A stretch of DNA of 64,000 nt from Marsupella aquatica (lineage: Eukaryota > Marchantiophyta), in NCBI GenBank assembly GCA_973895155.1, contig OZ316898.1:9734001-9798000 (forward strand), read 5' to 3'. A program made the position numbers and the translations under genes. The notes beneath the pieces are model-generated. The model worked only from the letters and a program-made list of their open reading frames with translations. It was not told where the DNA came from and did not search any database. Below are positions 1 to 14,100 of this stretch, piece by piece. Positions within the stretch are counted from its first letter, which is position 1, and every line of letters begins with the position of its first letter.

Positions 1-590
1 CCACCTCTGTGGAGCGATATGGACCTCAAAATGATGGTCTTCTCCGTCCCTGGGTGTAGCTTGCTGGAAAATTCATCTTTTAACAATCACTAGGGTCCTA
101 CCCCCAAAAGTGATGGTTCCTGGGCTAAAAATCATGGTTCCCTCCCTCCCTCCCTTGGTGTAGCTTGCTGGAAAAAATCATTTATTAGGGAGTCCCAATC
201 TTTTTACTTCTCCTTCGTAGTCAGGGCTATTGACCCCCAAAAATTGCGGCCGAAACTACAGCCGGGACGTGGTTTATGGCCATGTGTAAACAATGGAGGT
301 TGAACTTTGACAGGGCTTGCAACGAGTTGGCCTGCCGTGTGTGAAAACACCCGGGCAAAAAAGTGTGGTAGCCAACTCTGTGTCCCACACCACAATGTCT
401 CGGCCTGACCGAAGTCCTGCATTGTTCAACGTTTGAGAAGCCCTATTACAATCACTGGAGTCCTACTCTAAAAATCATGGTTCTCTCTGGAAAATCATTT
501 ATTGCAATCACCGGAGTCCTCTCAAAATCATGGTATTCTCCCTCCTTGGGTGTAGCTTGCTTGATTCATTTATTTGGGGTGAACTGCAAT
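1..590. repeat. Degenerate tandem/interspersed repeat at window edge
   Basis: Two word groups recur in the same order. The first is an 'aatcac..g.gtcct' block followed by 'aaaatcatggtt', near 84, 448 and 506. The second is 'ggtgtagcttgct', near 53, 153 and 550, followed by a 'tcattta' tail. The copies are imperfect and unevenly spaced, and the array probably continues to the left of the window. No coding potential is evident. Confidence 0.6.
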
Positions 591-2989
591 TTTTCCAAGT
601 GTCAAATCTTTTGTGCCCAAGTCTTAGGTGAACCCCACTTTGGGATGGGGTTTGTAGAAAAATTAGTCTACTAATGACACTTGAACTTGGAACCTCACTT
701 GCTGCAATGAGTATTACTACTGCTGGGGCACTAGGCTATGCTAGTTGGGATGACTATTGTTGAACCAATACTGCACTTATCTGTATCCATGCTGACAGGT
801 AGTGTAGGAAAATGTGATGACATAAACCTTTATGCCTTCACCTCCTTTGGGAAATGACAAAGCTTAAGTCATACTCTTTTACACTTGGCATCCAACATCA
901 TCCATCCAGGAGCATTGATCCAGCAGCAGCAGGGGATCCAACATCAGCAGCAGCAAGGTGGCAGCAGCAAGCATATGGAGAGGCTCAACTTTAAGCTTCA
1001 ATTTGCAGCATTGAGCTCAAGTAGCAGCATTAATAAGAGCTTTTGGCAGTAGTCAGCAGCAGCATCTAGCAGCATTGATCAAGAGCATTTTACTGGAGTC
1101 ACAGTGATTTTTATTTTTTGACTAAAAGGTTTTTTCAAACACTACTTTTAAGGTAACTCAAAATTTAAAGCTACAAGGCTAATTGGCCTTTCTTTTTTTC
1201 ATATGATGCTTACATGGCAAGCTCTAATAGGTAAAAAAAAATGGGTTTCTTAGAAACAAAAGCGTGGATGGACCGAGACATTGTCCCTGCCCATCCCCGT
1301 GGACTGTGTAAGCCAATCCTTGCTTTTACACCGAAAAGAAAAAGGAACCTATTGCAGATCACAGTTAACTACTTTGATTACCTTGGGGAGAAAGTAGTCA
1401 AGACATCATGGTGATCTTGAGTAATGACATGACGTCTTCAAGGTTGTCCAGTTACCAAGGAAACCGGCTAGGTATTGTAATTGAAACCTGTTGCAAATGA
1501 TAAGGAGACAGTTTACAGGTCACATTTAAATCAAAAGTGTAAACAATGTTATCTAAATCCAGTTTAAATAATTAAAGATTCCAAGCAGGTCCATCCAAGC
1601 TTTGCCAGTGCATCTGGGCTTCAGTTTAGGGTTTCTCGAGACTGCAAGTTACTGTGTAACATGCATTGCATGACATTCATTGCACTGTAAAGGTCGGCGC
1701 AGGGGAGGGCAACACTTGGGGGAAGTGCCTGAAAAGCTGCGCTGACTTTCAACAAGGGCTGCTGTGATCTGTGGGACCATTAATAATATTTCGGTTGTCC
1801 ACAGCTCAGGACTTGCATTCTGAATGAGACCCACAATGCGCAACAGAACGATGGTGTCGCTCAGGGCAGGGCTGACTGGCTGATGAGTGAGCTGCAAGGA
1901 AAGTATTACGAAAGAAGGTGGCTGGAGCGGATGAGATCGTTAATTACGGAATAACATCGCAGCCTTCTGTCATGATTGTTCTGCACTTCAGCTGCTGACG
2001 TACCTTGGCACCTTGCTGTGGACATCAGAAGTGTGTGTCATGGTCTGGAGCGGAGAGAGTGACTGCGATTTGAGTGGTGGCCTGGTTCTCAGAGCGGAGT
2101 CTCCTGTCCAGCTTAATTAACGGAATTGAAGAAGGAAGAGAGGAGGTGAGGACAGTTGGAAACAGAAGGAAGGAACAACGGAAGTGAGGAACGCGAGGGA
2201 GACAACTGGACCGTGCTTCTCTCCAGTCGGGCACAGCGCATTGTAGGTAAATTGTCAGCTTGGTGCCATTTCATTCCTGTTTCTGGGAGTGAGCTCACGG
2301 ATTTGGCTCCCAAGTACATCTATGGTGGAATGAATCAGGACATTGAAGAGGAAACTGGGTTTGCAGAGTTTCTTAATTGTAAATGATTATGATTCATCTG
2401 CGGTCGAAGGTCAGCACATCGACTACGGACTGATTTGCTGGGTGGTTTTGCAAGCAGGGCCGTGAACGTTGTACGCTGTGGTGCTTTCCGGGGTTGCTGG
2501 GAAGGAAGGCATTGGGAATTGGAGCATGAAGGGTTTCAGTGCTGGGTTCAGGTGGGGCAACTCAGAAATGGAGCAAGGTTGGGAGCAGGGTAGCTCATCT
2601 ATGATTATCATTGTACGACTAGAAGGCTCTACTGGATAGGCTTTTGGCGTGGAATATATGGAACATGTACGAAGGAGCACATTTATATCTCATTTGGGCT
2701 GCGTTGCTAGATTGGATTTTCATCGGTCTGTTGCCTGAATCGGCCTGTGGATTCGTAAAGCGGGGAGGTTCTGGGGAGTCCAACACAGCATGATAGTGGC
2801 TCGGGGATTTAGTGAATCGACAAAGATATTTGGATCTGCAGGTTGTGTTTGGGAACTGGAAATGTGCTTCTCCACCAGTTCTGAAGGTGTGGGCGTCAGC
2901 TCCCGTTGGTATTGTCATGATTGCCGAGGATCTCGTCTGTCGAGATCTTGTTGTTCGCCTGGGATTGTGAAGCATTATTGGAGACAAAG
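591..2989. other. Region upstream of the first gene, no gene recognised
   Basis: No convincing gene is visible. The stretch includes an AGC-rich segment (903-1085). The last kilobase is the likely promoter and 5' leader of the downstream membrane-protein gene. Short ORFs on both strands here have no recognisable domain and were left out. Confidence 0.5.
903..1085. repeat. AGC/CAG-rich low-complexity tract
   Basis: Clusters of agcagcagc triplets recur at about 919, 943, 957, 1022 and 1056, separated by short non-repeat spacers. It is an imperfect trinucleotide repeat and not part of any supported reading frame. Confidence 0.6.
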
Positions 2990-5900
2990 ATGACCATTGA
3001 AAGTTTTGAAGTTGAGAAGCCGTGGGAGGAGCAAGGGTACGTCGACGTCGAGGATGAAAACATAGACGGCCGTCCTCCGACTTGTGCTGGGCACTCATAT
3101 TGCTTATGCCAGCAGCTCACGCAGAGTGGATTCTTGCGCAAGCTGGAACGAGCTGCTAGCATTCATTTCGACTGGTGGGCTTAAAATATCTACGATTTGT
3201 TTAGCATTTTTATTGTCTGTAATTATTTCTGAATCCGGTTTTAGATAGTGTGGTACCTCTCCTGAAGCTGTAATTTGGTGACAGCACCGCCTAATCTTTA
3301 TTAAGGAAACGACAGTTGGTACTTGTGTGTGGCGAGCTCAAGAAGTTCAATTTAAATGCTTCTCCGAGACGGTTTTTTAATTGAATTTTGAAAGATGTGG
3401 TGCCATTGTGAGTAACGAAGCTGAAAAATAACATTTGGCCGCGAGAGGGGAGAAAATATTAGTAACATTAGAGGGAGAGTAGAATTGCGGTTTTCATGTC
3501 AAAGGCATGCTCTGGCGACTGACGAGAGGCCTTTTTCAATGATTTGTTCCGTGTGTGGCACAACTTGTTTCCGTTCAGGCTCACGTTCTGTAAAGAATTT
3601 GTGTACCACACATTTTTTCCATTCTCTCTCCCACTTATGATCCGTTTGGAGGGCGGTACGAATGGCATAATCAACCGTCAGTTTTGGGGAAGTCGCATGA
3701 GTGGCGTACAATGGTTTCTTTCAACATGCTGTGAGTACATTTCTATCTGCAAGTCGCCGTCATAAAACATTTTCCTGTCCTGTGACGTTGAATTATCAGA
3801 TAAAGTAAACTTAGGGCATTCCTGAAATGTTGGAATTGGAATGGCACTAAAAGTCAACCCTCTTGTGAACTCTGATCAGTTGGCGTTGAACCTATCAGAT
3901 GGAAACATGAGAGTCATTGACTGGTCCGATTGGTGTTGACTAATCACTGAACACGCGTGTCCTTGCGTTTGTGTCGTGCAGTTTTTATGTTGAACTGCCT
4001 CACTTTTCTCTATGTAAGTCCCGACATCGTCATTGTAGACATCCTCTGGGTTCTGCGCAATATGGTAGGGTGATAACTCTACTGTAATTCTTCTCTATTT
4101 GACAAAGTGCAGCAACTGGTCATGCAGTTTCTGTTAGTCTAGTAGTACTGCTTGTCACGATGGATCCAACTTTTGCTTTTTCTATTCGGACTCGCAGTAG
4201 TTTGCTCTTTTTCTTGGAAGGAAGCAAGAGTTTTGTTGTTTGGAGTCCTTGACGAGCATATGTAGTAACCTCCTTTATTGATGTTAAACTCAAAACAGAT
4301 CCTTGCAACCAAATATGGGTTTATCAACAGGGGAGAGATGCAGGAGATGAGACGACGAGTACTTCCATTGCAAGTTCATATGGATCGCACGGTGTGACCG
4401 CTCTTCCTATGTGACTTCTAGATTCCTCTGAGTAGAATTCTAGAACTCGTGCATTTGGTTTGATGCTGGTCGTGGACTGCTTTTTATCAGAAGCAAGTGG
4501 TGCTGACGTTTTGTGTGTTGTACAGCTTGTATTAGCGTGGACAAACCCAATTCCTTTACGAGTCATAAAGAGGGAGCTGCTTCTTTCTGCTGCCCGTAAA
4601 GATCAGATTCGATGCACCGCTACACTACATCTCATTCCAGGAGCCTCAAATAAGACAGTGCAGACGATTATGGACCAACTTTCATCAATTTCAGAAAGGG
4701 TACGCTACTTTTCAAGAGTTCATGCATGAAACCCCATGACTTCAAGTTCTTTCCTTTTTCCAAATCTGTGTGTACCTTGGATAGAGCTTCTGAGTACCTT
4801 TGCATGTTTTGCTCAGCAAGACCAGCTCGACGACAGCATACCAAGCCCAACTCCTGGGGAAGGATCAGGATGGGGGAGATTTCTGGATGCAGAATTCGGT
4901 TTCAATCAAAACTTCCGTCCTTGTCCAGATTGTATACGACACGGTTGCACCAAGAGCCTATTTGAAGATAGATGGATTGATATATCCATCTCCAAAATTT
5001 CTTCCGAGCCAGGAATGTTTGTCCCTAAGGAGGCATCTAGTGTAGCAACCCATGAATCAGCTCATGCCTCCCAACGAAGTGATACAACAGACGATAAAGC
5101 TTGCGTGGCTCTTGACCTTCCAGCTCTGTTGGTAGCAGCGTATATCGTTCAGCGGGCGGGTGACCTATTAAAGTGAGTTCTGAAAATGTCCTTTGTGCGA
5201 TTTTGGCCCTGAAGTTCAGTCTTTGTTCTCTGATAAAGAAATGTTCTGAAGTCTAATACCCTATAGGAAGACTTTGGTCAATTGATGTATCCGTGACTTC
5301 GTCGAGTCCATCAAACAAACATATCTTGGTTCCCGATAACAACCAATCTAGTTTTTGCTGGCTCTGATTTTCAGGAAGAAGAACTTTCTGCATCAGATTT
5401 TCTCCAGTCCTTGGAGAGTGTATTGGACGTCAGCAGCAGTTGCTTTTGTGCGAAGCATAATACCTTTTGCAACTCGTGCAATAACCGGTATGACATTTAT
5501 GGCCCTGCAGTATGATATCATTTGAGACTATGAATGTCGGTAATTCTAATCTGCTTACAATAGATCTTGTTTCCTGAATATAAGCACATTACTCCCTCCA
5601 AAACAATTGTGTTTAACTTGTCCTCTGAGTCTTAGGAACTTCTGACCGAAGCCATCATAACTAGCAAATTCTGTCGTTTATTTCCTTGCATTTATTATTT
5701 GTTCAACCACGTCTGTAAGATAGACACAACTCCTTCAAGTCGTTTACTCTCAATATGTATAAAGCAACCATAATAGTAACCTACAATAAAGTAGCTCTAA
5801 AGGACATTTGTTTTTCTATGTAGGTAAACCTTCAACATTTGGAGGGGGCAAGTGGTACCATTTTGTTATCTCGATCAGCAGTTTTTGTATCAGCTATTCA

Positions 5901-8474
5901 GCAATGTGAGTTTAAGTAGTCTGGATGTGTTCAAGAAAATGTTTCCTGGCCTTGTCCTTTGCACTTCTTTATTGTCTTCAAGTGCTGTCCAGTTTTGGTG
6001 ATTGTTCCAACTAGTCTCTGTCAGTAATAATTGGCTTTATTGTGAAAAATTCCCGATCAACAGTGTCAAGAAGGCAATTGACAAACTTATTTAGATTCTC
6101 GTGTCTTCTGGCAACAATGAAGATTTTGAGTTCGTGAGTTATCTGCTGAACAGGTCAGCGAGTGTCATGTTTATGCTAGCAGGATCGGCTGATTTTCGTA
6201 GGAAATACTTTACTGCACGGCTGCTGAACACAATGCTAAAGGATGGCTGGTACGGGGACGAGAAACTCCATCCTCAAAAACGCGAGAAACTAAGGCAGCT
6301 GAACCTTCTTCAGCAAAAGTCTGTCTATCATCTGGGACTCACTGTTGACTTCACAGATCCCCGATCTATTGCTGGATGGTGGGCTGCTAGAGTGTTAGTT
6401 CAGGACTTTGGTACGGTGTTCTACATGAGGGTGAAGGTAAGGAGCCCCATTTTCGAGTCTAGGAAGCTATCTTTGTAGCAACTCTAGGTTTCTGGTCTGT
6501 GTGTTTGGTAGAGCATGTCTGGATTTAGTGGAGAATCTTCTTTTCCAAAATATTTTTTCATAGTTTACTACTTCAGTGCATAGTAAGTCTGCAGGTAAGA
6601 AAATGCACTGTGACGAATGGTCAGATGGATCTTTTAAACTAACTTTGAAAAGTTATTGAATGTTGAAATAGCAACTGTGTTAGATTTGTAACCGATTTTT
6701 TTCCGACCCTGTTGTTCCAGTTCCTGTAGGTATCTTGAAGAGTGAACTTCGGGAAAAAAAAAATCTAGGGGAAAGGTCTGTTTGACTAATATCATTTGCT
6801 GCTGAGTGGGATTTCTGATGTCCTTTCTCCCTGTGATGCAGCAATATGCCAGTTATTTTGCCATGTACTGTGCTCTGCTCATGGGTTTTCTGATCGTGGA
6901 GCTTTTTGCAACGGGTGCACGTACGAACATATATATCCTGTGAGTACCTCTTGTTTTTAGTTACTCATGGGAACGAGAATATTGGTGATCCAAGAGTCTA
7001 GACAAATTATTGCATGATCCGTTAAACTATTAAAGCAAATCATGTTTCCTTACTGCGCACCCGGACTGTCGGCTCTTCTTATTTGTCGTGGTCTGTACAG
7101 ACTCTGTCCACGTAGGGGGAAAATGATACTATGCTAGATTATTCTTTGCTTATGTGACCTGGTTTGGTGGGCTGAGGACATAAGAGTCATGCGTTTATCC
7201 CAAATAGGGGAGCACCGATCTGCCGGCCATTCTGATTTATTAATTTTAATTTTGGTTGAACAGGGCGATTGTCGTTTATGACCTGTTCGTCTTTGTATTC
7301 CTGCTGTGTCTCATGGTCTTCCCCGGTGGAGAGGCAAATGATATGAATCATCAACATGGAGCAACTCTTGTCCGTAAGAAGGTGATTTGTTTTAACCCTG
7401 CTATCCTTCACCTTCCCCCGAGCAATCCCTCGGCTACTTCTTTTCCCATCCCTTCTCCTTTGTGGTCGCAATGAATATGTATGCCTCATTGCCAACGCTG
7501 GATCGTTATTACGCTCCTGGAAGAAGACACGCTGGCCCGACGTGCTTTCCGAAAAATATAGGCAAGAACAGTGCATTCGGGGCCAAGATGAAAAACTTAT
7601 GTGGAGCAGGTACTTGAGGGTCTTTGCCGGTACGAAGGATCTAAAGGTCGAAAATAGCTTGTAGATTCCCGTACTCTAACGGGTGAGAGAACTCAGGCCA
7701 ATAGGTCGTTTTGGTCTTTATCATTGATAGCACCTTTAGAAAGGGGAGAATATTCGTACCCAAATTTCTGATTACGTTCTATTTCGAGCACTACTTCAAT
7801 GAAAAATGTTTGAAGTATCTAAACCATTCACGTTTTGCAAACCTCAAAGAGGTGTATTTTCGGAATACTTTTATCGAATGCTTTTGGCTCCAGAAGTTTG
7901 GAGGATGAAGTTTGGAGGATGGTTTTCTTTTTCAATCATGCTACTCATAAAGCGACTGAGAGGGTATGTCTGATGGGTGCCTGACTAGAATTTGGTTTGA
8001 ACGACAGATGGTGATATCCAACAAAGTACACTGCACTGTGGAGGATATGCATCCGCGAGATCGAAAAATACTGGCTATATCGCTTGAAGTGTTGCAGTCT
8101 ATTTCTCAAGCTGTTTATTGGGAGAATATCACGAATAAGGTACTGGGCTTTCACTCTGCAATGTTGACAGTGGTTGGGGTATCTATGCCCTTCATGTGGT
8201 AGTTAGACACAACCTGCTTTTTGCATACATCAAAACAGTTACATTAGGCTGAATCATTATGACAGCACAATGCTTAGTTTAGCAACTCCTTGTAAGCTCA
8301 CAGATCGTGACTAGTGTCCCGCTCAAATCGGACCGTGACTGTGTAACATTGGAATTGCAGGTAACTATTCTTGGTATCACTGCTGGGGGTGAGTTGATCG
8401 CACTTTTAGTTGGTTTTGGAAGTGCCGCCATTGGCATTGCAGCTCAACAACTAACTTCCAAAATAAACAATTAA
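2990..8474 (+). CDS. Multi-pass membrane protein of unknown function, multi-exon
   Basis: I do not recognise the family. Seen: a chain of exons with GT-AG borders whose phases agree: 4526-4699, 4817-5172, 5375-5487, 5824-5905, 6139-6436, 6842-6939, 7264-7381, 8008-8139 and 8361-8474 (TAA). Together these encode 494 residues. Upstream, 2990-3174 (start ATG, acidic N-terminus, motif CAGHSYCLCQQLT) joins in phase to 3579-3730, which holds an aromatic, hydrophobic stretch. A further exon probably begins at 4113, but its end and its junction to 4526 are unresolved. The acceptor at 6139 is also weak. The protein alternates charged loops with about six or seven hydrophobic segments, including 6842-6939, 7264-7330 and 8361-8450, so it is probably an integral membrane protein. 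A remote link to plant gustatory-receptor-like (DUF3537) proteins is only a guess. No transporter or enzyme signature is visible. It stands alone on this strand; the next gene lies 2.6 kb away in convergent orientation. Confidence 0.7.
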
Positions 8475-11127
8475 CTTCCAGAATATGCCCTCTAAAAACT
8501 ACCGGCACATTTGTTTTAAGTAGGTGAGATTGATGGTCTCTCTGCTCGTCCATAATTGTGGATCATCCTCGCTGATGTTTGATCCATTCGAGCTGTTGTC
8601 AATGACAATGGCAGCAAAGTCTGGCATTTGTGTATCGATTGGAAACAAGCTTAAGCAAGTTTGGAAACAGGGGAGCTTCCTATAACATGGAAAGACGAGT
8701 AGCGAGCACTTAGGATGAGGAATTGGCTGAACCGTTTAGTTTTGAGGAACAAGGGACTCATGTAAAGACAGCGGACTTAGACGTGAGCTCTCAAATATTT
8801 TGTAGGATAGAAAGAAGAACATCTCAACTCAATTAAAAATCGATTGAGCATCAATGAAATCCTTACAATTAGGGGATGGTGAGATGCTTCTTCGCAAGAG
8901 GTGGTCAACCTGAGCATATATTTGATCGAGTAATGTTGGCGTTTGATGTGCTTGAGCTTGTGTAGTTGCATATTATGGAACCTTTGTTCAATGCTTTACT
9001 TGCAGGAGAACTCAGGGATTCGCCAAATGAGCCATAATCACAAAAGCATCCCTTCAAAGTTTCACTTAATAACCTTTCAATTGTAATGGATTGGGATCAC
9101 TGAGTAACCATTGTCGATTGTGATGACTGTTTACGTGCATACGGTGGGGGATTTTGAATGAGAATGTGTACCCCATGTGTTGCATTACTGCCACAGGTGG
9201 ATGAGAAGATGTTCTACTGCCGTCGTGGATCTGAGTATTATACGTGCCTGGTTATGAAAGACGTCATATCAAGATCACACATTAGTGACTGGGTATCCTA
9301 GTGGACTTGGTGGGAGTCACTGCAATGACATATCAATTTAGAGGGGAGGATGTGTTACGCGAGCACGGCTTTGAAACCCAGGGTTAAGTAAGGTTTTGAG
9401 GTTGCTTTGGCCTCCCAATCGCAAAGTAACCCAACATGTTGCTCTCACAGTTCCATGACGGTCTAAAATTGCATACAGCAAGTTGACCACTGGAAGTCTC
9501 CTGCTTACAGGATGTTCACAGCTTAGCACAAAAACAGGAACAATCAGAAGCTACTGTGCTGTTCTCTTTGAGCACATGATTAAGATTGTGCATTTGGACA
9601 TCGTCACTCTGTAAATAATATCGCGGATGGTGGATATTGTGAAGGTACTTTACATTCGCATGGTCTACGCATTGCCTCGCAGAAGGGACAGTATCTGCCT
9701 GAATGCCTTGGCACAATTCTTAATTAAGGCAAACGACCTTCTGTTACAAATCACTTGCAAGTTCTTGCTGATCACTCTACCTCGTGGATCAAAAAATTTG
9801 AGAGTATGGTTAAGGTATTTAAAACCTAGCATATGGTGCATTAAAGGCTTCTCCAGTTGGCCACAAGTCAAAGGTATGGTGCACTGCTGTAAACCTTACA
9901 ACTGACCCAAAGAGGTGACCAAAAAAGGTTGTCCAACATCTAAGAAACTCTTTCCCCAGGTCCATACTCTACCTACCGATCTATAAACCTGTACTTACAG
10001 AGGATGGCGCAACATGCAACACTTCTTTCGTAGGTTAGAACTCCACCACGAACGATCTATACTTGGTTTTAAAGACCCGACCCAAGAAGAGCATGACAAT
10101 CGTAAGCCCGAAGCGGTTCACACGGACGTCTCCCTCGGGGCACTTCCGGCTTAAAAACCGTTACGCCTGCAAAAAACCTACGCTAAATCCTAACCTCCCA
10201 ATCGTTTTTCAGACAAGATTCATTGTTCCCCACATATACCGTAGAGTGAGATTTAAGCTTTCGTTATGCACTATATAGCGTTTTTGATTTGGTCATGCGT
10301 TGTGCATTAGTCCAATCCTTCAATTAAGGAAGCGTGGGCAAAGTATCGCCGTGGCAGCTCGCAATTAATAAAGAGCCAAGCCTGCAAGTAGAGAAGAACA
10401 AGAAAACAAGTGGCATTGTTCATTCTTGTCATTTTTGAGTTTTCAAACGGATTAAGAAATCTCCTCCGCTAAGAGTTATCTGCAGGCCCTTCATGCTAAT
10501 ATGTAAAGTTCAGAGCTGCAGAATCTCCACCGAAGGTAGCCTCCACGGGGAGAAAATGGCACACCAGTAACGTGGTAGTGTGGATAGTCCACAATCACGT
10601 CATTAGTATGATTGTCTGAGCGTCAGTGGTGGGATCCTATATCCTACACACACCGTCAGGACATTCCACACCAGTATGAGCTCTCTGGGTCAATTACCTG
10701 TTTAATTCAAAAGTTTCAATGGTCCTTACATCCACAAACCCCTTTCCATTAGGAGCTTTTGAGCCACTTACTGTTGAAGGCATGCCATAATAGCATGAAC
10801 TTGTCTGAAAAGGTTTCCAGGCTTCCGCTTGTTCAGATGCAATTTGGGTTCTCGCACTCAAATGATTTCCATCTCAAAATCAGTATCCCTCCCGGTCTGA
10901 ACGTAGCAGGGGCATTACGTTTCGGTAGCCCCACATCAAGGTATGAGGCATCCTTCTCAATGTTCAGCCAACTCCGTGGACATCAACTTAGGGGGCGTCA
11001 AAATGAATCCGGAGGTCTAGTTGGTTGCTTCTCGTGACACCAACCCGTGTTGTACCATTGTAGTGTGAACGCATCTGACCAGGAAACTTGACAGCTTGCT
11101 GATGCATGAAACATCTCCATACTCAGC
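8475..11127. other. Convergent intergenic region, no gene recognised
   Basis: This lies between the 3' ends of the membrane-protein gene and the Ca2+-ATPase gene. Short ORFs (for example 9627-9905, 10063-10278, 10759-11037) show no domain or exon structure. The last few hundred bases should hold the ATPase 3' UTR. A purine-rich run followed by TGTTACG near 9342 resembles an LTR start, but no partner was found. Confidence 0.4.
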
Positions 11128-14100
11128 TTATACATTTGATGACCCTCCCTTTTCCTCCGGTGGCTCACCAGGAAGAGCCTCATATTGGCCATTTGTCTGT
11201 GCCTGGGAATCGTTGATCTTCTCTGCTGGAACGGGGATGAATTTTACAACCACAGCCACGAGCATACTCACTGCTCCGATGCCCACCGTAATCAACCACT
11301 GATACTTAGTCAACGGAACCGTGTGAGCGAGCTTGCCCAAGAAAGTGACCATTATCCACTGGAAAACCACTGTAAAAGAAATGATAAGCACGAACACCCA
11401 GTTGTCGAATGTATGCGCAAACACGTTCACTTTCTCCATTTCACGTGCATTGATTTCATTGAAGACCTGCACAAACACCACAGATTGGTCTCAGTTGTAG
11501 AGTAGCTCTCTAAAATCACTTCCATTGCCAGGCCTCTCTCTGATTTCCGTGTGAGAAGACCAGGATTACTGTTAAATCCAAATATCCAGACACCACAAAT
11601 TCGTATCTGTTATAAATTTCTCTCTCCAAAATCACTTCCAATGATGAGTCTCTCTATAATTTCCACTCCTGTTGAGAAGACCACTAGTATGTTCAATTAA
11701 AGTTACCCAATTCAGTTATCACTTAAACAATAGCTGACACAAGGAGGTATCCAGATGGGTGCTTACCTGGCAGAAAACGAAGGCATTGAATATCATTGTA
11801 TTCAGCTGATCCTCAGTGTCCAAACCTTGTAGGTCTAGGATGTCGATACCTTTGTACTGTAGTATTCCCAAAACAGTAAGTTGGTAAATAACCTGTCCAA
11901 TTATGTTGCGCCACATAATATTGCTGATAAATTTCCCCTTTTTCCCTATTGCCTTCTTCGTCATGAGATCATCATGCGGTGGTTCTGTGGCCAACGCCAG
12001 GGCCCCAAGAGTGTCCATAATCAAGTTGACCCACAATAGTTGGACGGCAGTGAGCGGTGCCTCCCCTGTGACCATAACAAATATTCAGAGCATAGACTTT
12101 GTACTCTGAAGCACTACAAAGCAGGGCGGCATGTAATGTTCTGAGAAAGGCAATGGAAAAACAACCCCTTGCTTCCAGAGACATGACGAATAAATTTCAC
12201 CAACATCATGAAGAGAATCCTTCCATCGTTCTAATTTATGCCAGAAATTATTTGATCGCTCAGACCACATAAACATTTTGCAAAAGGGATTCAAAGTGAA
12301 CCGACCAGTGAGACAAGCAGAGGTGAAATTGATGACCAAAGCAACCAGGTTCACAGTCAACTGGAACTGGACAAATTTTTGAATATTTGCATAAACAGCA
12401 CGACCCCATTTGGCGACAACCACAATCGTGCCAAAATTATCGTCCAAGATAATCACGTCAGCACTCTCCTTCGCCACCTGCTCACAAGCATCCTCTTGTG
12501 AGAACTGTCCCATACTCACTCCCGGAATGTAATTTACGAATGCTCTATTGAGAAGGTCCTAAGGAGTCCTCACGTGCGATCCCAATACAGACCAACGAAT
12601 GCTTGCTTGACAGCCAGTGCAAAAGTTATGGTTTGGCCCGATTCGAGACATGAATATCATTTGTTACTTCCACTTTAGCTGGGCCAAAATCATCCTCGCA
12701 AAGTGCTTGAAACCAAGATGTAATGTATACCTCAGTGCCGGCAATTCCCATCGCCAACCCGATGTCCGCTTCATGCAGTGCAGGGGCGTCATTTGTTCCA
12801 TCACCTGTTACTGCAACTACTTCTCCGAGTTTTCGTAGATGTTTCACCAAAGTGAGCTTGTCGGATGGAGAGGATCTTGCCATAACCTGGCATCGCCACA
12901 CAGTCAAACCAACGTAAGTGGGGACAAAACGAAAAGTAAGAAAGAAGTTGCTTAATTTCTTGATAAGCTAAGCTAATGTTTGGGTAAAATAGCCCACGTT
13001 GTACGAAGCACTATCAATAGTTTTGAAAAACGCACGAATTTAGCCAATACCATTCACTTCCGCTCACTAATTAGCTAGTATTTTTATTCCACAAGCAGGA
13101 GAGTGGATAGTTCATTAACTTCATCAAGACCTGGACGTAGAGTTTTGCCAACCTTCCCTGATATTCACTCGGATAAACTTTGCCCTTCAGGATTGCTGGT
13201 GTTTTGCTCATCCTGTAAAGTTTGAGCCGGACTTCTCTCATTTAATTTAAATTTTTACTCAATCGCTTTCGTGCCTAACTGACCACCACAGAAATTCCTT
13301 CACTTTCCTCGGGTCCCACCGTTTGGCTCGCCTTAATGGGTCTCGATTACTTTCAACATCCTGATTCTTTCACTTCAATAAGTCTCGCCCTGTGACTAAG
13401 ACTTAGGAATGCCATGCACTTGGTCTCAGGGTCCGAATCCGTCAACATGGACTGGTACGCTGGCCAAATTTAATTTAATGTGAGTTAAGTTTGAATCACA
13501 GAGATAGGTGAAGGTTGTCTGACTTGGAATGGCATAAGCGGTCCGGAAGGCAATATTGATTATTCAAGGACGTGTCCCCAAAATAATGTCTTTCACACGG
13601 TATGACCAGGTTGAGTAATGCTGACAGTAACACTCCATCTAGTTTTAAGGGAGGCCAGACAATTAGAGAAGCTTTCGCTCGGCGTCGCTGATAGTAGTAC
13701 AGTACACGTGACGTTACCTGTATGTTTGGAATTCTCTTGCACATTTCCTCCTCGCTCCATCTCCGAAAATCTGGCCCTTCTACAGCTTCACCATCTTCCG
13801 TAAGAATCCCGCATTCCCGTGCAATAGCTCTGGCCGTATCAACGTTGTCTCCGGTGACCATTCTCACCTTGATTCCTGCTGAGAAACAAAGCTTGACGGC
13901 CTCAGGCACACCTGCGCGGACGGGATCTTTGATGCCCACAATAGCCAGGCACACGAGATGGCTCTCGGGAACCTCTTGGCAGTGATCCTGGTGCACATCA
14001 ACATATGCCAAACAGAGCGTTCTAAGAGCTTGGTCGGCGAATTCGCATATGGTTGCCTTCAGGTGTTTCTGTTTCTCCTCGGTCATAGAAGATACGTTTC

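Noticed and set aside
9342-10020. Possible LTR start after a purine run near 9342
   Set aside because: No second LTR, PBS, target duplication or coding domain was found.
13380-13440. B-box-like 'gggtccgaatcc' suggesting a tRNA gene or SINE inside an ATPase intron
   Set aside because: No matching A box at the right distance and no cloverleaf.
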